From Exophiala sp. HKRS030 (Eukaryota > Ascomycota > Eurotiomycetes > Chaetothyriales > Herpotrichiellaceae), in the NCBI GenBank assembly GCA_023897205.1, contig JAHWDD010000014.1:310001-374000 (forward strand): a DNA stretch of 64,000 nucleotides, read 5' to 3'. This document shows positions 11,472-21,606 of the stretch, one piece after another. Every line of letters begins with the position of its first letter. Position 1 is the stretch's first letter. The translations under genes were made by a program, and so were the position numbers. Under the pieces are notes generated by a model, which made no database searches, was not told where the DNA came from, and saw only the letters and a program-made list of their open reading frames with translations.

Positions 11472-12481
11472 GGCTTGGTAGGAACTTCTCGGCTAGGGTT
11501 TGAGATTCGTAAAACAACAATGGACTGTGAATTGGGTAAGGTATTTTCTAAGAAATTTTCCATGGAAAGAGAGAAAACAAGGACTGAGTCCGGTACCAAC
11601 CTTTATCGAGATCCAAGGGGTGTCACGGCTGGCTGATCATTGGCTTACGCCCATCTCGTCTGATGAGGCGCGAGGCGCAAGGCACACCACCCAACCGACA
11701 GACCCCGTGGAGCGGCACGAAGAGCGAGCTTGGCAATAAGGAAGGAATAGTAATCCAATACGAAAATTGGTTCTGTAGGGGTTGACTCAATGAGTATTCT
11801 TTATTGATCTGACATTTACAGAATTTGTCACGAAGCGTGCAGCAAGTGTCTCCAATGTACAACTTCTTGAGCATTTGGACGACCGTATATTTACGGTGGA
11901 GTATTTTGGTCTTAGCTGTAGATCGTCAAGTCTTTTCCGTGAGCCCCTCCGACGGGTACCCTCATTTTTGAGGCTGAATAATACACTTACTCCTGTCTGG
12001 TTTTCAAGAATCTCGTCGTATACCAGTTCCCTAGTCATTAACATCTCACTGACGTACCAGAATTCGTCTTTCATAGAGTGACAGGTTTTGTTGTCATGGT
12101 TGTTGGGTGGAGCGTTCATAAACGGCCTCGCTTCGGCCAAGGCCCGAAAGTTCAGCCTCGTATTTGATGACCAATCAGACAAGGAGGAGATGTCAGTCCA
12201 ATTTTCGTTGCTGAAAACATTTTCTTTCGCAACAATCAACACTGACCACTGTTTCTTTAGCCCTTGACGTGTTCTTTTCCTCGTGTGATCGATAACAACT
12301 ACACAATAAGAGTCCATTTCACGATTGCAAGGAGAGATCTTTACGGTAAACAAAAACCAACAATCTCATCATCCCACCCTAGCCTTGATTAACAATCACC
12401 AAATCCTGGTCTCAACACAAAACACAACATCATCAGTGTACCACTTCGATCCTCAAAAAGCAGTGATCACTTGAAGTAACC
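11472..12481. promoter_or_regulatory. Divergent intergenic region, arsenite methyltransferase / bZIP
   Basis: The 1,010-bp region contains one AP-1/Gcn4-type bZIP core, TGACTCA, at 11783-11789. A 7-mer like this is expected several times in 64 kb, so it is only suggestive. A 188-codon minus-strand frame at 11787-12353 has no recognisable motif and overlaps a plus-strand frame, so I do not call it a gene. The last about 110 bp before 12482 are A/C-rich, like a fungal 5' leader. Confidence 0.4.
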
Positions 12482-13450
12482 ATGTCTTCTATATCGTCTT
12501 CAGCTCCAAATCGAAACACGCTGAACCAACGTGCTTCCAGAGCTCGGCGGAAGACATACATCAGCGACCTAGAGCGCAAAGTCCGAGACTTCGAGGCTCA
12601 TGGCGTCAAGGCGACTGAAGAAGTTCAACGAGCCGCGCGACGGGTTGCCGACGAGAATCGTTTGTTGCGAGAACAGATCCACGCCTTGCGAGTAAGAAAC
12701 GCAGAGCTCGAAGCACTTTTGGCCCCTGGGTCAACGACGACGGCGGGCGCTCACGGAAACGGAACCCTGCAATATTCTTACAACCAACCAAACATGACCA
12801 CCAAGGAAAGTGAACAGCAATATCCCTCGCCGCCGCAGATATACGAGGCGTCGACTACTTCCGTGAAATCCGAACGCGACGAACGCGATCTGGCTGGTGC
12901 CGAACTTTTGGCCGCCGCCTCGTCGTCATACGGAAACTACCCTCGGTTCGGTCAACAACCGTCGACAACACACGATGAGACTTCCAGTGTTCCTGGTCCA
13001 GTCCTCGGCGGAAGTCGCTCTGCCTCACCGATCTCCGATGATGGTACGGTAGACATGGACGACGACGACGAGCAGTCGAGTGTGACGACGCCTCACAGAC
13101 ATACTCAGACCAACACTTACCATACTTTAAACCACTCCAACACGTCACCGAGCCACCACGAGAACAACGCTCCCTGGTCAAATAGTACATCGTGTGCACA
13201 AGCGGCCATGATCATAGCGAGTATGCGCGGCCTACCGTCGTCTGACGAATGTATCGCCTCGGAGATCCTGTCCGAACTTGGATGCAGACCATCGTCAAAC
13301 GGTAGAGGAAATCACATAAACCACAAGGTTGTATATTCCAACCTCACTTCGGATACCAACAAACAATGTTCATCACAGGATCTTCAGAATTGCCACGTCG
13401 AGAATACCAGATTATTCGGGATACTCGATCAGGAGAAGAGATTTGCTTGA
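12482..13450 (+). CDS. bZIP transcription factor
   Basis: As a single open frame this is 322 residues. A basic region is visible at about 11-33 (NTLNQRASRARRKTYISDLE, with the N-x7-R pattern), followed by a coiled-coil leucine zipper to about residue 80 (LLREQIHALRVRNAELEALL). The rest is Ser/His/Asp-rich low complexity, ending in a Cys-containing segment with the tail pattern CHVENTRLFGILD seen in this fungal bZIP class. A 51-bp GT-AG intron at 13328-13378 would keep frame and remove a non-conserved stretch, giving 305 residues. I cannot decide between the two without RNA. The target genes are unknown. It is divergent from an arsenite methyltransferase, which makes an arsenic or oxidative-stress role possible but unproven. 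Confidence 0.85.
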   Translation: MSSISSSAPNRNTLNQRASRARRKTYISDLERKVRDFEAHGVKATEEVQRAARRVADENRLLREQIHALRVRNAELEALLAPGSTTTAGAHGNGTLQYSYNQPNMTTKESEQQYPSPPQIYEASTTSVKSERDERDLAGAELLAAASSSYGNYPRFGQQPSTTHDETSSVPGPVLGGSRSASPISDDGTVDMDDDDEQSSVTTPHRHTQTNTYHTLNHSNTSPSHHENNAPWSNSTSCAQAAMIIASMRGLPSSDECIASEILSELGCRPSSNGRGNHINHKVVYSNLTSDTNKQCSSQDLQNCHVENTRLFGILDQEKRFA

Positions 13451-14708
13451 GAGTGCGACTCGCCGCCACCGATCGAGACGAGACAAGGAAGAACTTGACT
13501 GTCTAATAAAAACATAGCGTTGCGATGGCCAGAAAGTGGTGTTGACGCAATGTGATTTGTGCCCAGTGCTCTGGATGTCAAAGTGAAGGAATTCAAACAG
13601 GCGCGGGTAAACGGTATGTGAATCCCTCCATCTTTTTGTTGTTTTCTTTGGATTTTATTTAACTGTGACTAACGTGTGAAATAGGCGGGAGTAACTATGA
13701 CTCAACGCTTGAGATGTACAATATTACAATGGATGATCCGCAGCCAAGCCCTAAAGTCGCCTCGACGAGAAGCGGCCATGGGTGCCATTGCAACGACTAA
13801 ATGGTGGTGGGTTCACCCCAATTAGGGCTGGGCTCAAGATATAGTCCAGCCCGGGCTGAAAGGTCCGGGATTTATAAAAAGCTCTCCAGGTACGTAAATT
13901 TATCAATCATCATCATTCTTTCTCATCGACTCGAAAATTTAATACCAACCTGTCTTTTAAATAGGTGGCCAAATGCCTCGTCGTCTAATTAGTGACGCGC
14001 ATGAATGGACTTTGACGAGATTCTTCACTGTCCCCGTCTACTGTTTACCTACCTTGGGTAGCGAAGGTAGCGAAATCATAGCCACCTAAAGGGAACGGGC
14101 TTGGCCAGAATCGGCCGAGGAAAAGACGACTCGGAACATACCAAGAATTCTACGGAGTATATAAAGTGAGCAATTCTTGTACATGATTGGAAGGCGCGAA
14201 TAATGTAAAGGTACAAGCAAAACTGTAACAGCAAAGCGCCAAAGGTTTTGGGACGAGAATCATGACCGATGTTGTGAATTCAGGCAAAAGAAGTTAAATG
14301 TTGTGCTCGAAGGAGAACAAAAAAGACAGCAGCATAATAATCAGCAAAGGGAAAAAGTGTACGCAACAAGAAGATCAGCAGGAAAAGTATGTGTATATCT
14401 ATCTGGACGTATATTTATTCACCTAAGTATCTATTCCTCAAGTATTCCAAGGTACAGAGGAACCGTCAGTCATGCTTCCTCTAATGCCGTTACTACCCTC
14501 CATTTATCGGATTCAAACTCTACTTCAGCAACGTAACATGACTCATGGGACATCAAAATGGTGAACATTTCCAACGTCTAACGCCAGGAAACCGTTGGAA
14601 TGGGCATTTGGGATGGCGAATTTTCTATCAGAAGTTTTCATCACTTCGGCTATTTCTCATCATCATCATTATTTATATTATCTCGACTGGATTCACCAGC
14701 GATTGAAT
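13451..14708. other. Intergenic region, convergent genes, nothing coding seen
   Basis: 1.26 kb lie between the 3' ends of the bZIP (+) and zinc transporter (-) genes. It holds a hairpin at 13825-13852 and a TACGGAGTA copy at 14151. A few GT-AG-like signals exist, but no open frame has a recognisable product. Confidence 0.5.
13825..13852. repeat. 10-bp inverted repeat (hairpin)
   Basis: The arms GGGCTGGGCT (13825-13834) and AGTCCAGCCC (13843-13852) pair over 10 bp, with one G-T wobble and an 8-base loop. They are followed by a second small palindrome, AGCCCGGGCT (13848-13857). There is no T-tract, and this is a eukaryote, so it is not a bacterial-style terminator. The role is unknown. Confidence 0.5.
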
Positions 14709-15934
14709 CTAAGCCCTGGTGAATAGTTAGCAATGTCCGAATCATAAACCAACCGCAAAACATACCATTTGCCGAGTAACGCCATGAGGCCGGCGCCCAA
14801 ACACATCGTACCAAACGCCGACAAGACCGTTTTAATGCTCGCTCTACGCATGGAACTCGAAAACATCTGTATGGCAAGAAAAAGTCAGTCATGGACCAAA
14901 AGAAAAGATGGAGAAAGAAAGGGACATACAAATTCATGTGCCATCAACTCCACAAGACCAGTATATATGAGGATACCGGCCGAGATCGAATCGAAAACGC
15001 CGTTGACAATAAGAGTGGTCTGAGATCCCGGAGGATAGGTTTTCCGGACCCCCAGGCCGATGGCAATGGCAAGAGGAGTACTCAGGCCGTATGCAAGCGC
15101 CAGGACATAGGGGGTCCACCTGCGGTCCCTGGGCCAAGGTGTCACGGCCAGTCTGGAACCGAGACCCAAACCCTCAAACATTTGGTGGAAAATGATGACG
15201 ATGAATAAAGTGTCGAACTCATCGCCGGCGACAGCCAGCGTCAACCCTATAAACACGCTGTGGAAAATGATGCCGAACTCGAGAATGAAGATGGCCGTCA
15301 TCTGTGTCTTGTAGTCTTCCAGGCTCGACGGGTCGCTTGCTTCTTCAATATCGGTGTGCTCTCTAGAGTGGCCGAGGTGATCCTCGCCCAAGACGGTGTT
15401 GTGGATTGGCGCAGGTGGAGCGTTGGCAGCTGGGTGATCTTTGTAGGAGGCTTCTCGACTCGCCGTCGTCAACTCTGTGTCGGTATCCGAATGTCCGTGT
15501 CCGTGGTCGTGACTATGCGGCGACCCGAAGTTGCCATATCTCATGACCATCAGCTCGACGAAGAAGAGGACGAATATCGTCATGAGGACGATGCCCTCGA
15601 CCCAGGTGTAGTCCTTGATGGGTCCAGTAAGACATTGGTTCCTGAGCGCATCTTCCGCCGGCGCAAGCAAATGGATAAAGGCCGTAGCGACGATGACTCC
15701 CGAACCAAAGAATTTACATATGAAAAAGACCCATTCAGGCACCTTCAGGCCTTTATGTCGGTTCGCAAATACGGGGAAAGATGAGCCTATCGAAGAGGTG
15801 ACCCAGATGATGAACAATGCGGCTACCCGCAGACCAATTCGACCATCGTAATCGTTGCCAGTGTCACAGGCTGGGGTTATATCCGCCTCTTCCTGTCGCG
15901 CGAGTAGGTGCGCGAAAGATTCCAACGTGGCCAT
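14709..15934 (-). CDS. ZIP-family zinc transporter (Zrt-like)
   Basis: Three minus-strand exons, 14930-15934, 14766-14866 and 14709-14715, give 370 residues. Introns are 63 and 50 bp. The last intron was placed because splicing restores the family-typical ending LLGKWA; its final exon is only 7 bp. A plasma-membrane importer of Zn2+ is expected. Eight transmembrane segments can be traced. A His-rich loop lies at 140-148 (HSHDHGHGH), the TM4 signature is EFGIIFHSVFIGLTLAV and the TM5 signature is HQMFEGLGLG. These carry the metal-site histidines and glutamate. The N-terminal region includes PACDTGNDYDGRIGLRVAAL, common in fungal members. Two copies of TGAGGACCTTAAA upstream could make it zinc-regulated (see findings). 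Confidence 0.93.
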
Positions 15935-16083
15935 GGCACTACACTGAGAGGGAGAGGACCGTGTTATGGGGAGGCTGTGGTGCCAGGAAAGGCTGCGTAT
16001 CGGCTTGAAACCTGGGGGATCCGGAAAATCAATGCAGCATATGACTAGATATATGTTAGTACAAATTCCGACCGAGTCTCAAG

Positions 16084-16096
16084 TGAGGACCTTAAA
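16084..16096 (+). promoter_or_regulatory. TGAGGACCTTAAA, copy 1 (possible zinc-response half-site)
   Basis: This lies 150 bp upstream of the zinc transporter start. It contains ACCTTAAA, which matches 8 of 11 positions of the yeast Zap1 element ACCTTNAAGGT, lacking the final GGT. An identical 13-mer occurs at 16443-16455. Zinc regulation is inferred. Confidence 0.4.
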
Positions 16097-16442
16097 CTCA
16101 CTTGGCAGGCAGTGCCTTAGTACAACATGTTTGTCTCTAGGAGGTCTCAAGATCTTAGAAACACGGCGAGAGGCCCGCGATTATGTGAGTTCCCAAGGGA
16201 CTGGATTCGACAATCGTTGAGCACGTGGAATTCTTCAGAACCAGGCAAACAGAAGTCCCAGCAAGTTTCTTCAGTTCATGTACGTGTAGGACAAAATGAT
16301 GACTCGATTAGAACCAGAACAAAAGATGGATGACGGCGTGTAACATGCGAATAATTAACATCCCACTCCGCTCCAGGCGGAGGAAGGGAGAAAGTCCTCG
16401 TTACTGCCACTACAATTCTGCACGGTCGGAGAGAATTCAGAA

Positions 16443-16455
16443 TGAGGACCTTAAA
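16443..16455 (+). promoter_or_regulatory. TGAGGACCTTAAA, copy 2 (possible zinc-response half-site)
   Basis: Identical in sequence and orientation to the copy at 16084-16096, 359 bp further from the zinc transporter start. Confidence 0.4.
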
Positions 16456-17001
16456 AACTGGACGTATCGCTATGACTCGCGAAACCAATCAGAGGCTGAT
16501 TGATAAGCGGACCCGGGGCTAATCCTGAGATTATGATTGGGTGATCCTCCCAATCTGTCAGGTACCCGGTCGATCTGAAGATTGGGAGACATTGTGCCTT
16601 TTCCCATTCTGAAGAGCACAAAGAGTACACCATACTAGATACATGAAGGACCAGAATGAATACCATTCCATCGTTCAACCATATCTCGCAGTATCTCAGC
16701 CAGCATTATGGGCTGCAGCTATCAGCACAAATTCGGCATGGGTGAGATCCGCACCGTGCGACTCATCACATCATCGACAGGGGCCTTTTACAGCAAGGCC
16801 CTCATTTTTGGTTTTCTCCACATACATGAACTTTCTGTTACATCCATTCACGATTAGCCTATGGACAATTGATGGTGATATTGGCCATCATGTACGCCAG
16901 AATTATATGTATAACATGCAGGACAAGGAATGCAGCGTCCGGCAGTATATATACATGATGATTACTACTCATACAGCCTACAATTGTGACACTCACACAG
17001 C

Positions 17002-18204
17002 TCAGGTGAGTCCGAACAAAGATCCGGCCGGCCCAAAACTGCGTCCTTTCGGGGCTCTGTGAGGAACCAGCATCACTCCCTTGTACCAAAGCCATCCCAC
17101 CAAACCTGTGGTTGCAATGGTCGAGGCGAGCATCTGTACATACATGTCTCTTCTGCGCTGAAGTTTCGCCAATCTGACTTGCTTCTGCTTATACCTCGCA
17201 AGGCCTTTCTCGTCTCCGGGACTGATTTCCGACACTGTATAACCACCTCCAATGACGGGCATCGAGCCAATGAATACCTCGACGATCGACTGCACCACCT
17301 GAACAATACTCCGGTCTTTTTGCCTGTGCGACACCGACGTGCTTTCCAGGGCAGATTCTCCAAACACCTGATGGATGTGATCTTCTGCCCATCGTCCTAG
17401 GCTTGCATGCTTGGTCCGCAAGGTGTCTCTGATCCAAGCCTGAGGCATTCGAGGTCTTTGCATCAAAGCCAAATATCCCAATATCAGACAGTCCAGGCTG
17501 CTTTCCTGTCCCGCAAGGAGGAATTCTTTGTCACCGAGCATTTCCGCCAGAGGCTCGAGGAATTCTGCTGTGACGGCATCGAGTCGAAACTTGTTTCTCT
17601 GCGTGCTGCGTCCCAACAGCGAAGTAACGGTCTGCTTAGGTTTCCGTAATGACTTGGGAATATGTGCTGCCAGGCCTGCGTCCTCCTTTTGATCTTCTTG
17701 CGCATTGTCCAAATCAAGACTGCTCAACCCGAGATGATCGGACCTCTTCTTAGCACGTTCTCGCAATTGGTGTGGTAATACCCAACTGTTTGGCCATGGC
17801 AGTATCTGTGCGAGAGCTGGTCTTGTGGTATTGAAATAGTTGTCGCTGCTTACGTAGAGGCTTAAATCGAGGAGAGGTTGCCCGCGGGATTCGACAAAGG
17901 AGGAAAATGCCGCACAATCTGCTCGTTGGGTATCGCTCAGGCGTTGGTCAAGATCCCACCGTCCCTCTGACACATCTCTGAGGTATGACACTATGTTGCC
18001 GAAGCCTGCCACCCATGTTTCTTCGTGTTTGAGAACCGGTAGTTCCCTGAATGGACTCACTCTAGGCTCGCCAGACTGGACCAGAACCCAGGCTTTCCCG
18101 GGAGCCCCAAGAACTTTTCGCAAATAGTAGATGGTGGCCAAACACTGGCCATCGATAGACGGCAGATCAAATGCTGGACCCCATACATGCAACTCCAACA
18201 CCAT
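17002..18204 (-). CDS. Sam37/Tom37 (metaxin-like) mitochondrial outer-membrane import subunit
   Basis: A single exon of 400 residues. The N-terminus (LELHVWGPAFDLPSIDGQCL) is the thioredoxin/GST-like Tom37 signature: one aromatic-G-x-aspartate segment followed by a substrate-like helix. The middle has a GST-C-like helical region (SSLDCLILGYLALM). Near the C-terminus, at about 364-382, there is one hydrophobic segment (MLASTIATTGLVGWLWYKGV) expected to anchor it in the mitochondrial outer membrane. Sam37 works in the SAM/TOB complex, which inserts beta-barrel proteins. Assignment to Sam37 rather than Sam35 rests on the TM anchor and N-terminal pattern. It is divergent from the CSA-like gene across 296 bp, so they probably share a promoter. 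Confidence 0.82.
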   Translation of the reverse strand: MVLELHVWGPAFDLPSIDGQCLATIYYLRKVLGAPGKAWVLVQSGEPRVSPFRELPVLKHEETWVAGFGNIVSYLRDVSEGRWDLDQRLSDTQRADCAAFSSFVESRGQPLLDLSLYVSSDNYFNTTRPALAQILPWPNSWVLPHQLRERAKKRSDHLGLSSLDLDNAQEDQKEDAGLAAHIPKSLRKPKQTVTSLLGRSTQRNKFRLDAVTAEFLEPLAEMLGDKEFLLAGQESSLDCLILGYLALMQRPRMPQAWIRDTLRTKHASLGRWAEDHIHQVFGESALESTSVSHRQKDRSIVQVVQSIVEVFIGSMPVIGGGYTVSEISPGDEKGLARYKQKQVRLAKLQRRRDMYVQMLASTIATTGLVGWLWYKGVMLVPHRAPKGRSFGPAGSLFGLT

Positions 18205-18500
18205 CTCTCAGACAATGACCGGATGTCGATACTTGAGTGATCGGTCGTATGTGGCAGCGATCAAAGCACATGGCAAACATGTCCTGCAGTTTGCGGACTG
18301 AAGTGATATATAGTCGACCGTAGTCAATTGGGTGAACTATATCTGCACTGATGGCTGTTCAGACGTCACTTGCGTCCATCGCGGTCGAAAGTCGATTCTG
18401 CCTACTCCATCCTTCATTTTCAAAAGGACGCTCCTCAGGATTCAATTCTGTGGAAAGATTCCATTGCTCAGGTGAGCAAATGTGGGATTAGAACTGATGC

Positions 18501-20015
18501 ATGACTCAACATCGCCTGGCTCAGCGCCTGGGCACGCTGTCAACAGCAGCCTTCTGCCGACACCATAACTGGGCATTGCTCAATAGTCTTGCCAACGACA
18601 AGGACGTTACCTTCTCTTATACAAAGCCTGACGCAACCTCCGACAACGCAGATGTGCCAATAGCTCACCAAGCGGGCGTCAATTGCTTGACGATTGACCA
18701 GCATGAAGGTCGCTATTTAATTTCTGGAGGTGCCGACTCCACAATCCGTCTGTGGGATCTCGAGGAGCCTCATGAATCGTCATCCACATATAAGCCTCTA
18801 ACAACTCTCCCTCGTGGCGCACCCTCGTCACATACACACTCACTCACCTCTCTCTCTATCTACCCATTCGACCCCACTCCAACCACTCTGATAAGCACGA
18901 GTTATGACAAGACGCTCAAACTCACATCCATCACGCCCAGCAACCTCACTCCCATCCACACCTTTGAGCTAGACTTCATCCCCTACGCACACGCACTTTC
19001 GCCTCTACCGGACTCGTCACCTTTGATAGCTGTGGGCACAGCGCACCCGGCCATTCGCCTTCTTGACCTTCGCTCTGGCCTGAGCACCCACTCTCTCTCC
19101 GGACCCAATGGTGCAATCTATTCATTGTGCTGGTCGCCACGCACCTCACACGTCCTTTGCTCCGGCAGCACTGACGGCAAGATTTTGTTTTTCGACATTC
19201 GCCGCGCCAACGCTTCTTTCGCCTCGCTGGACCTCGACGATGCAGTTGGTATCGTAGGCGAGATTCCGTCCACCGGTCTAGGTGCACGCCCAAGCAGTCT
19301 CCATCTTGATTTCAATGCGGTGGCACACAATGGCCCAGTCACAAGTGTCCAATGGACGCCGAGTGGCGACAAACTTGTCACAGTTGGTCACGACCAAAGA
19401 ATACGCATCTGGGATGCTGCAAGTGGTAGAAACGACCTCGTGCACTTTGGGCCCAGAATACGCAACGAACGGCAAGGCGAGCTGAAGCCCTTAATTTCAC
19501 CACCTGGCACATGTCTACCAGGACGCGAGAGCCTGTTTTGGCCGAATGACGACGGCCGGGGTATGATCTTTCAACACCATCTTCGAGAGGGCCACATGCT
19601 CAAGATCCTGCGGACAGAAGGAGTCAAAATCGCCGAGGTACAAGCTTCCAACAAACGGGCTAGGACTGGCATAGGAGGCAGTGGGACAAGTAATATCTCC
19701 AGACTGACGAGCGGAGGACGAATCAACAGTATGATATGGCGTGTTGGAGCACCGCTAGGCGAAGGGATAGAGATGTATACGGCACACGGCGACGGACGGA
19801 TCTGTGCATGGAAACCTGTTATGAAAGACGAGGACTATGAAGAAATCGATGCTGACGGGGATCACGGAATCAAGAAGCCAGCCATATGGACTGCTGGCAA
19901 CGGGACTGAGGACATCGATGTTGCTGTAGACGATGCCGAGCGAAGAAGGAAAAGAAAGAGAGATCTTCTTGGAGATCTCGTTCAAGGCCTAGCGAAGAAG
20001 CCGATGCCTTTTTGA
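18501..20015 (+). CDS. CSA/ERCC8-like (Rad28) WD40 protein of transcription-coupled repair
   Basis: A single exon of 504 residues. It resembles human CSA along its length: an N-terminal helical region, then INCL-type HEGRYLISGGADSTIRLWDLE, YDKTLKL, VGTAHPAIRLLDLRSG, LCWSPRTSHVLCSGSTDGKI and VGHDQRIRIWDAASGRN in matching order, forming a seven-bladed propeller. CSA is the substrate receptor of a CUL4-DDB1 ubiquitin ligase that acts on stalled RNA polymerase II; yeast Rad28 is the counterpart. It is about 110 residues longer than human CSA, with extra loops and a basic C-terminal tail (RRRKRKRDLLGDLVQGL) that could be a nuclear-localisation signal. The start at 18501 leaves a Leu-rich N-terminus like that of CSA. 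Confidence 0.85.
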   Translation: MTQHRLAQRLGTLSTAAFCRHHNWALLNSLANDKDVTFSYTKPDATSDNADVPIAHQAGVNCLTIDQHEGRYLISGGADSTIRLWDLEEPHESSSTYKPLTTLPRGAPSSHTHSLTSLSIYPFDPTPTTLISTSYDKTLKLTSITPSNLTPIHTFELDFIPYAHALSPLPDSSPLIAVGTAHPAIRLLDLRSGLSTHSLSGPNGAIYSLCWSPRTSHVLCSGSTDGKILFFDIRRANASFASLDLDDAVGIVGEIPSTGLGARPSSLHLDFNAVAHNGPVTSVQWTPSGDKLVTVGHDQRIRIWDAASGRNDLVHFGPRIRNERQGELKPLISPPGTCLPGRESLFWPNDDGRGMIFQHHLREGHMLKILRTEGVKIAEVQASNKRARTGIGGSGTSNISRLTSGGRINSMIWRVGAPLGEGIEMYTAHGDGRICAWKPVMKDEDYEEIDADGDHGIKKPAIWTAGNGTEDIDVAVDDAERRRKRKRDLLGDLVQGLAKKPMPF

Positions 20016-20226
20016 AGTTCCATAAAAAATCCCTAGGGCGAGAATTTACGGTACATCCACCAGTGCGGTTACTGGTACGAGTGAAATGCTCACACGGACA
20101 AGTACATTACAGCAGGCTCCGGTACTTGCTTTCATAACGTCGTCAAGTTATATGGAGTATCAAGGTATCAATCAGCCGGCGCTTCTCTGTCTCTCTCTTG
20201 ACACTCTCATGTCCAAGATTTACGCC

Positions 20227-20922
20227 TCACGCGTTCAGTTCCTGCAACAGCTCTCGCACCTCGCCCAGATTTCCCGGGCGCTCGTTATATATTGCAGCAA
20301 TTAGACTCCCATCGATGTTTGGAAACTCTTTCTGTAACTGCGCCTGATCTAGATCGGCCTGACTCTGAGGAGCACTCGCTTCGTACTGCTGCATATGCTC
20401 AATTTGTTCCGCTCTATCGCCCTGTCCTACCAAAAGCTGATCGTTGCCCTGGGGTTGAGCGAGGCCATGATGCGCGCCGTACAGCTGCTGCTGGTGCTGT
20501 TGTGATGACGGTTCTTGCTGCTGCCAGGCCTGGTTCGGTCGCGGAGGGTACTGCTGCTGAGTAGAATTATTGGACTGGTTGTAGTACGACTGCGCCGCTC
20601 CCTGCTGAGAGGGAGAATCTTGCGCCGTGAAAGGGTTACCCTGGCTGGGTGCGTCTTGCCATGGATTGTTGTTATTGTTGTTCGAGGTCATTCTGCTGGC
20701 CGTATGGGTCTGAAGAGATTGGGGGTTGGAGGAGGGTAGGAGATGTTGGACACGACCGACTCTACCGTCCGTGAGTTTCACTTTGATCCCTCGAGGGTGG
20801 TTGTGACGGGTGAGGAGTTGCGAGACGGTGCCTTGGACCTGACGACCGGTCTTTTGATCTGCTTTCAATACTATCGAGACAGCGAGACCAGGTCGGATCT
20901 GCGAGTATTGTGTGATGGGCAT
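20227..20922 (-). CDS. YwbE-like (DUF2196) plus CUE-domain protein
   Basis: A single exon of 231 residues. Residues 5-65 form a small beta-rich domain (IRPGLAVSIVLKADQKTG, then GIKVKLTDGRVGRVQ) like the bacterial YwbE/DUF2196 family. A Gln/Asn/Ser-rich linker follows at about 75-185. The C-terminus (about 193-231, FPNIDGSLIAAIYNERPGNL) is a CUE-type ubiquitin-binding domain with the FP and di-leucine positions in place. The function is not known; a ubiquitin-linked or nucleic-acid-binding role would be a guess. It is convergent with the CSA-like gene (211 bp between stops). Confidence 0.75.
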   Translation of the reverse strand: MPITQYSQIRPGLAVSIVLKADQKTGRQVQGTVSQLLTRHNHPRGIKVKLTDGRVGRVQHLLPSSNPQSLQTHTASRMTSNNNNNNPWQDAPSQGNPFTAQDSPSQQGAAQSYYNQSNNSTQQQYPPRPNQAWQQQEPSSQQHQQQLYGAHHGLAQPQGNDQLLVGQGDRAEQIEHMQQYEASAPQSQADLDQAQLQKEFPNIDGSLIAAIYNERPGNLGEVRELLQELNA

Positions 20923-21606
20923 GAAAATAAAAATAAAATGATGGCGCCTGTGTCTTTGTCTGATACGCCTCTAGATACGTATCCTGTAACAGGCTGCACA
21001 GTTTCAAGAAAAGTAAATGGACCGTGGGCGCAGGTGAGAAAGGGCCAGATGACGTACTCTGCAAGGAAATGAATATTGTCTGACGGGCACCAAAGTGTGA
21101 TTACTTCCATAGTGAAGGCAATATGAGAATGTCAGACAGACCGTAAGTAAGCGAAAGCTGCTGTGGCGAGGCTTCGCATGTATGCAAGGCTGAGCACGCA
21201 ACAACAAGCTCATTGACTAGAACATGGAAACCTTTCCTCTACTAGTTCAGGAATACTCCTTACCAAGGTACCGATATCAGAGAGTATCTCTGGAGTAAAC
21301 ACAGCGTCCATTTGTCCCCATAGTCTGTATTGGAAGCCATTTATTTCACGAAATCAGCTTGTATCAGACCGCTCGATCCCGGAGATGGCCGTCATTAAAA
21401 CTGAAAGACCATCAAGTACTGTTTGTGTCAACTCTATATCTCCATCTCTTCTGTCTTTTCCAGGTTCCTAGATCTCTTTTTCTCACGTCCCTAGATTTCC
21501 TAGGTTATCTGAAGCTCAATTATCAAGGTGGGAGAGCTTTTCATTGTTCATGCAAACATAGAGCCAAAAGTCCTCCGAAACCTGTAAACTCGGACGGATA
21601 TCCAGC
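20923..21606. other. Divergent intergenic region
   Basis: 684 bp between the YwbE-CUE gene (-) and the SDR gene (+). The plus-strand part from about 21420 is pyrimidine-rich, as expected of a 5' leader. I see no further gene. Confidence 0.5.

Larger units (their letters stand above)
15935..17001 (-). promoter_or_regulatory. Promoter region of the zinc transporter
   Basis: 1,067 bp separate the transporter start from the 3' end of the Sam37-like gene; both are read on the minus strand. No credible gene is visible. It contains two exact copies of the 13-mer TGAGGACCTTAAA, described separately. Confidence 0.5.

Noticed and set aside
11787..12353. 188-codon minus-strand frame between the arsenite methyltransferase and bZIP genes
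   Set aside because: No family resemblance and no clear leader. It lies in a shared promoter. I could not exclude a lineage-specific gene.
15260..15784. 174-codon plus-strand frame opposite the zinc transporter
   Set aside because: Shadow frame antisense to conserved ZIP membrane segments.
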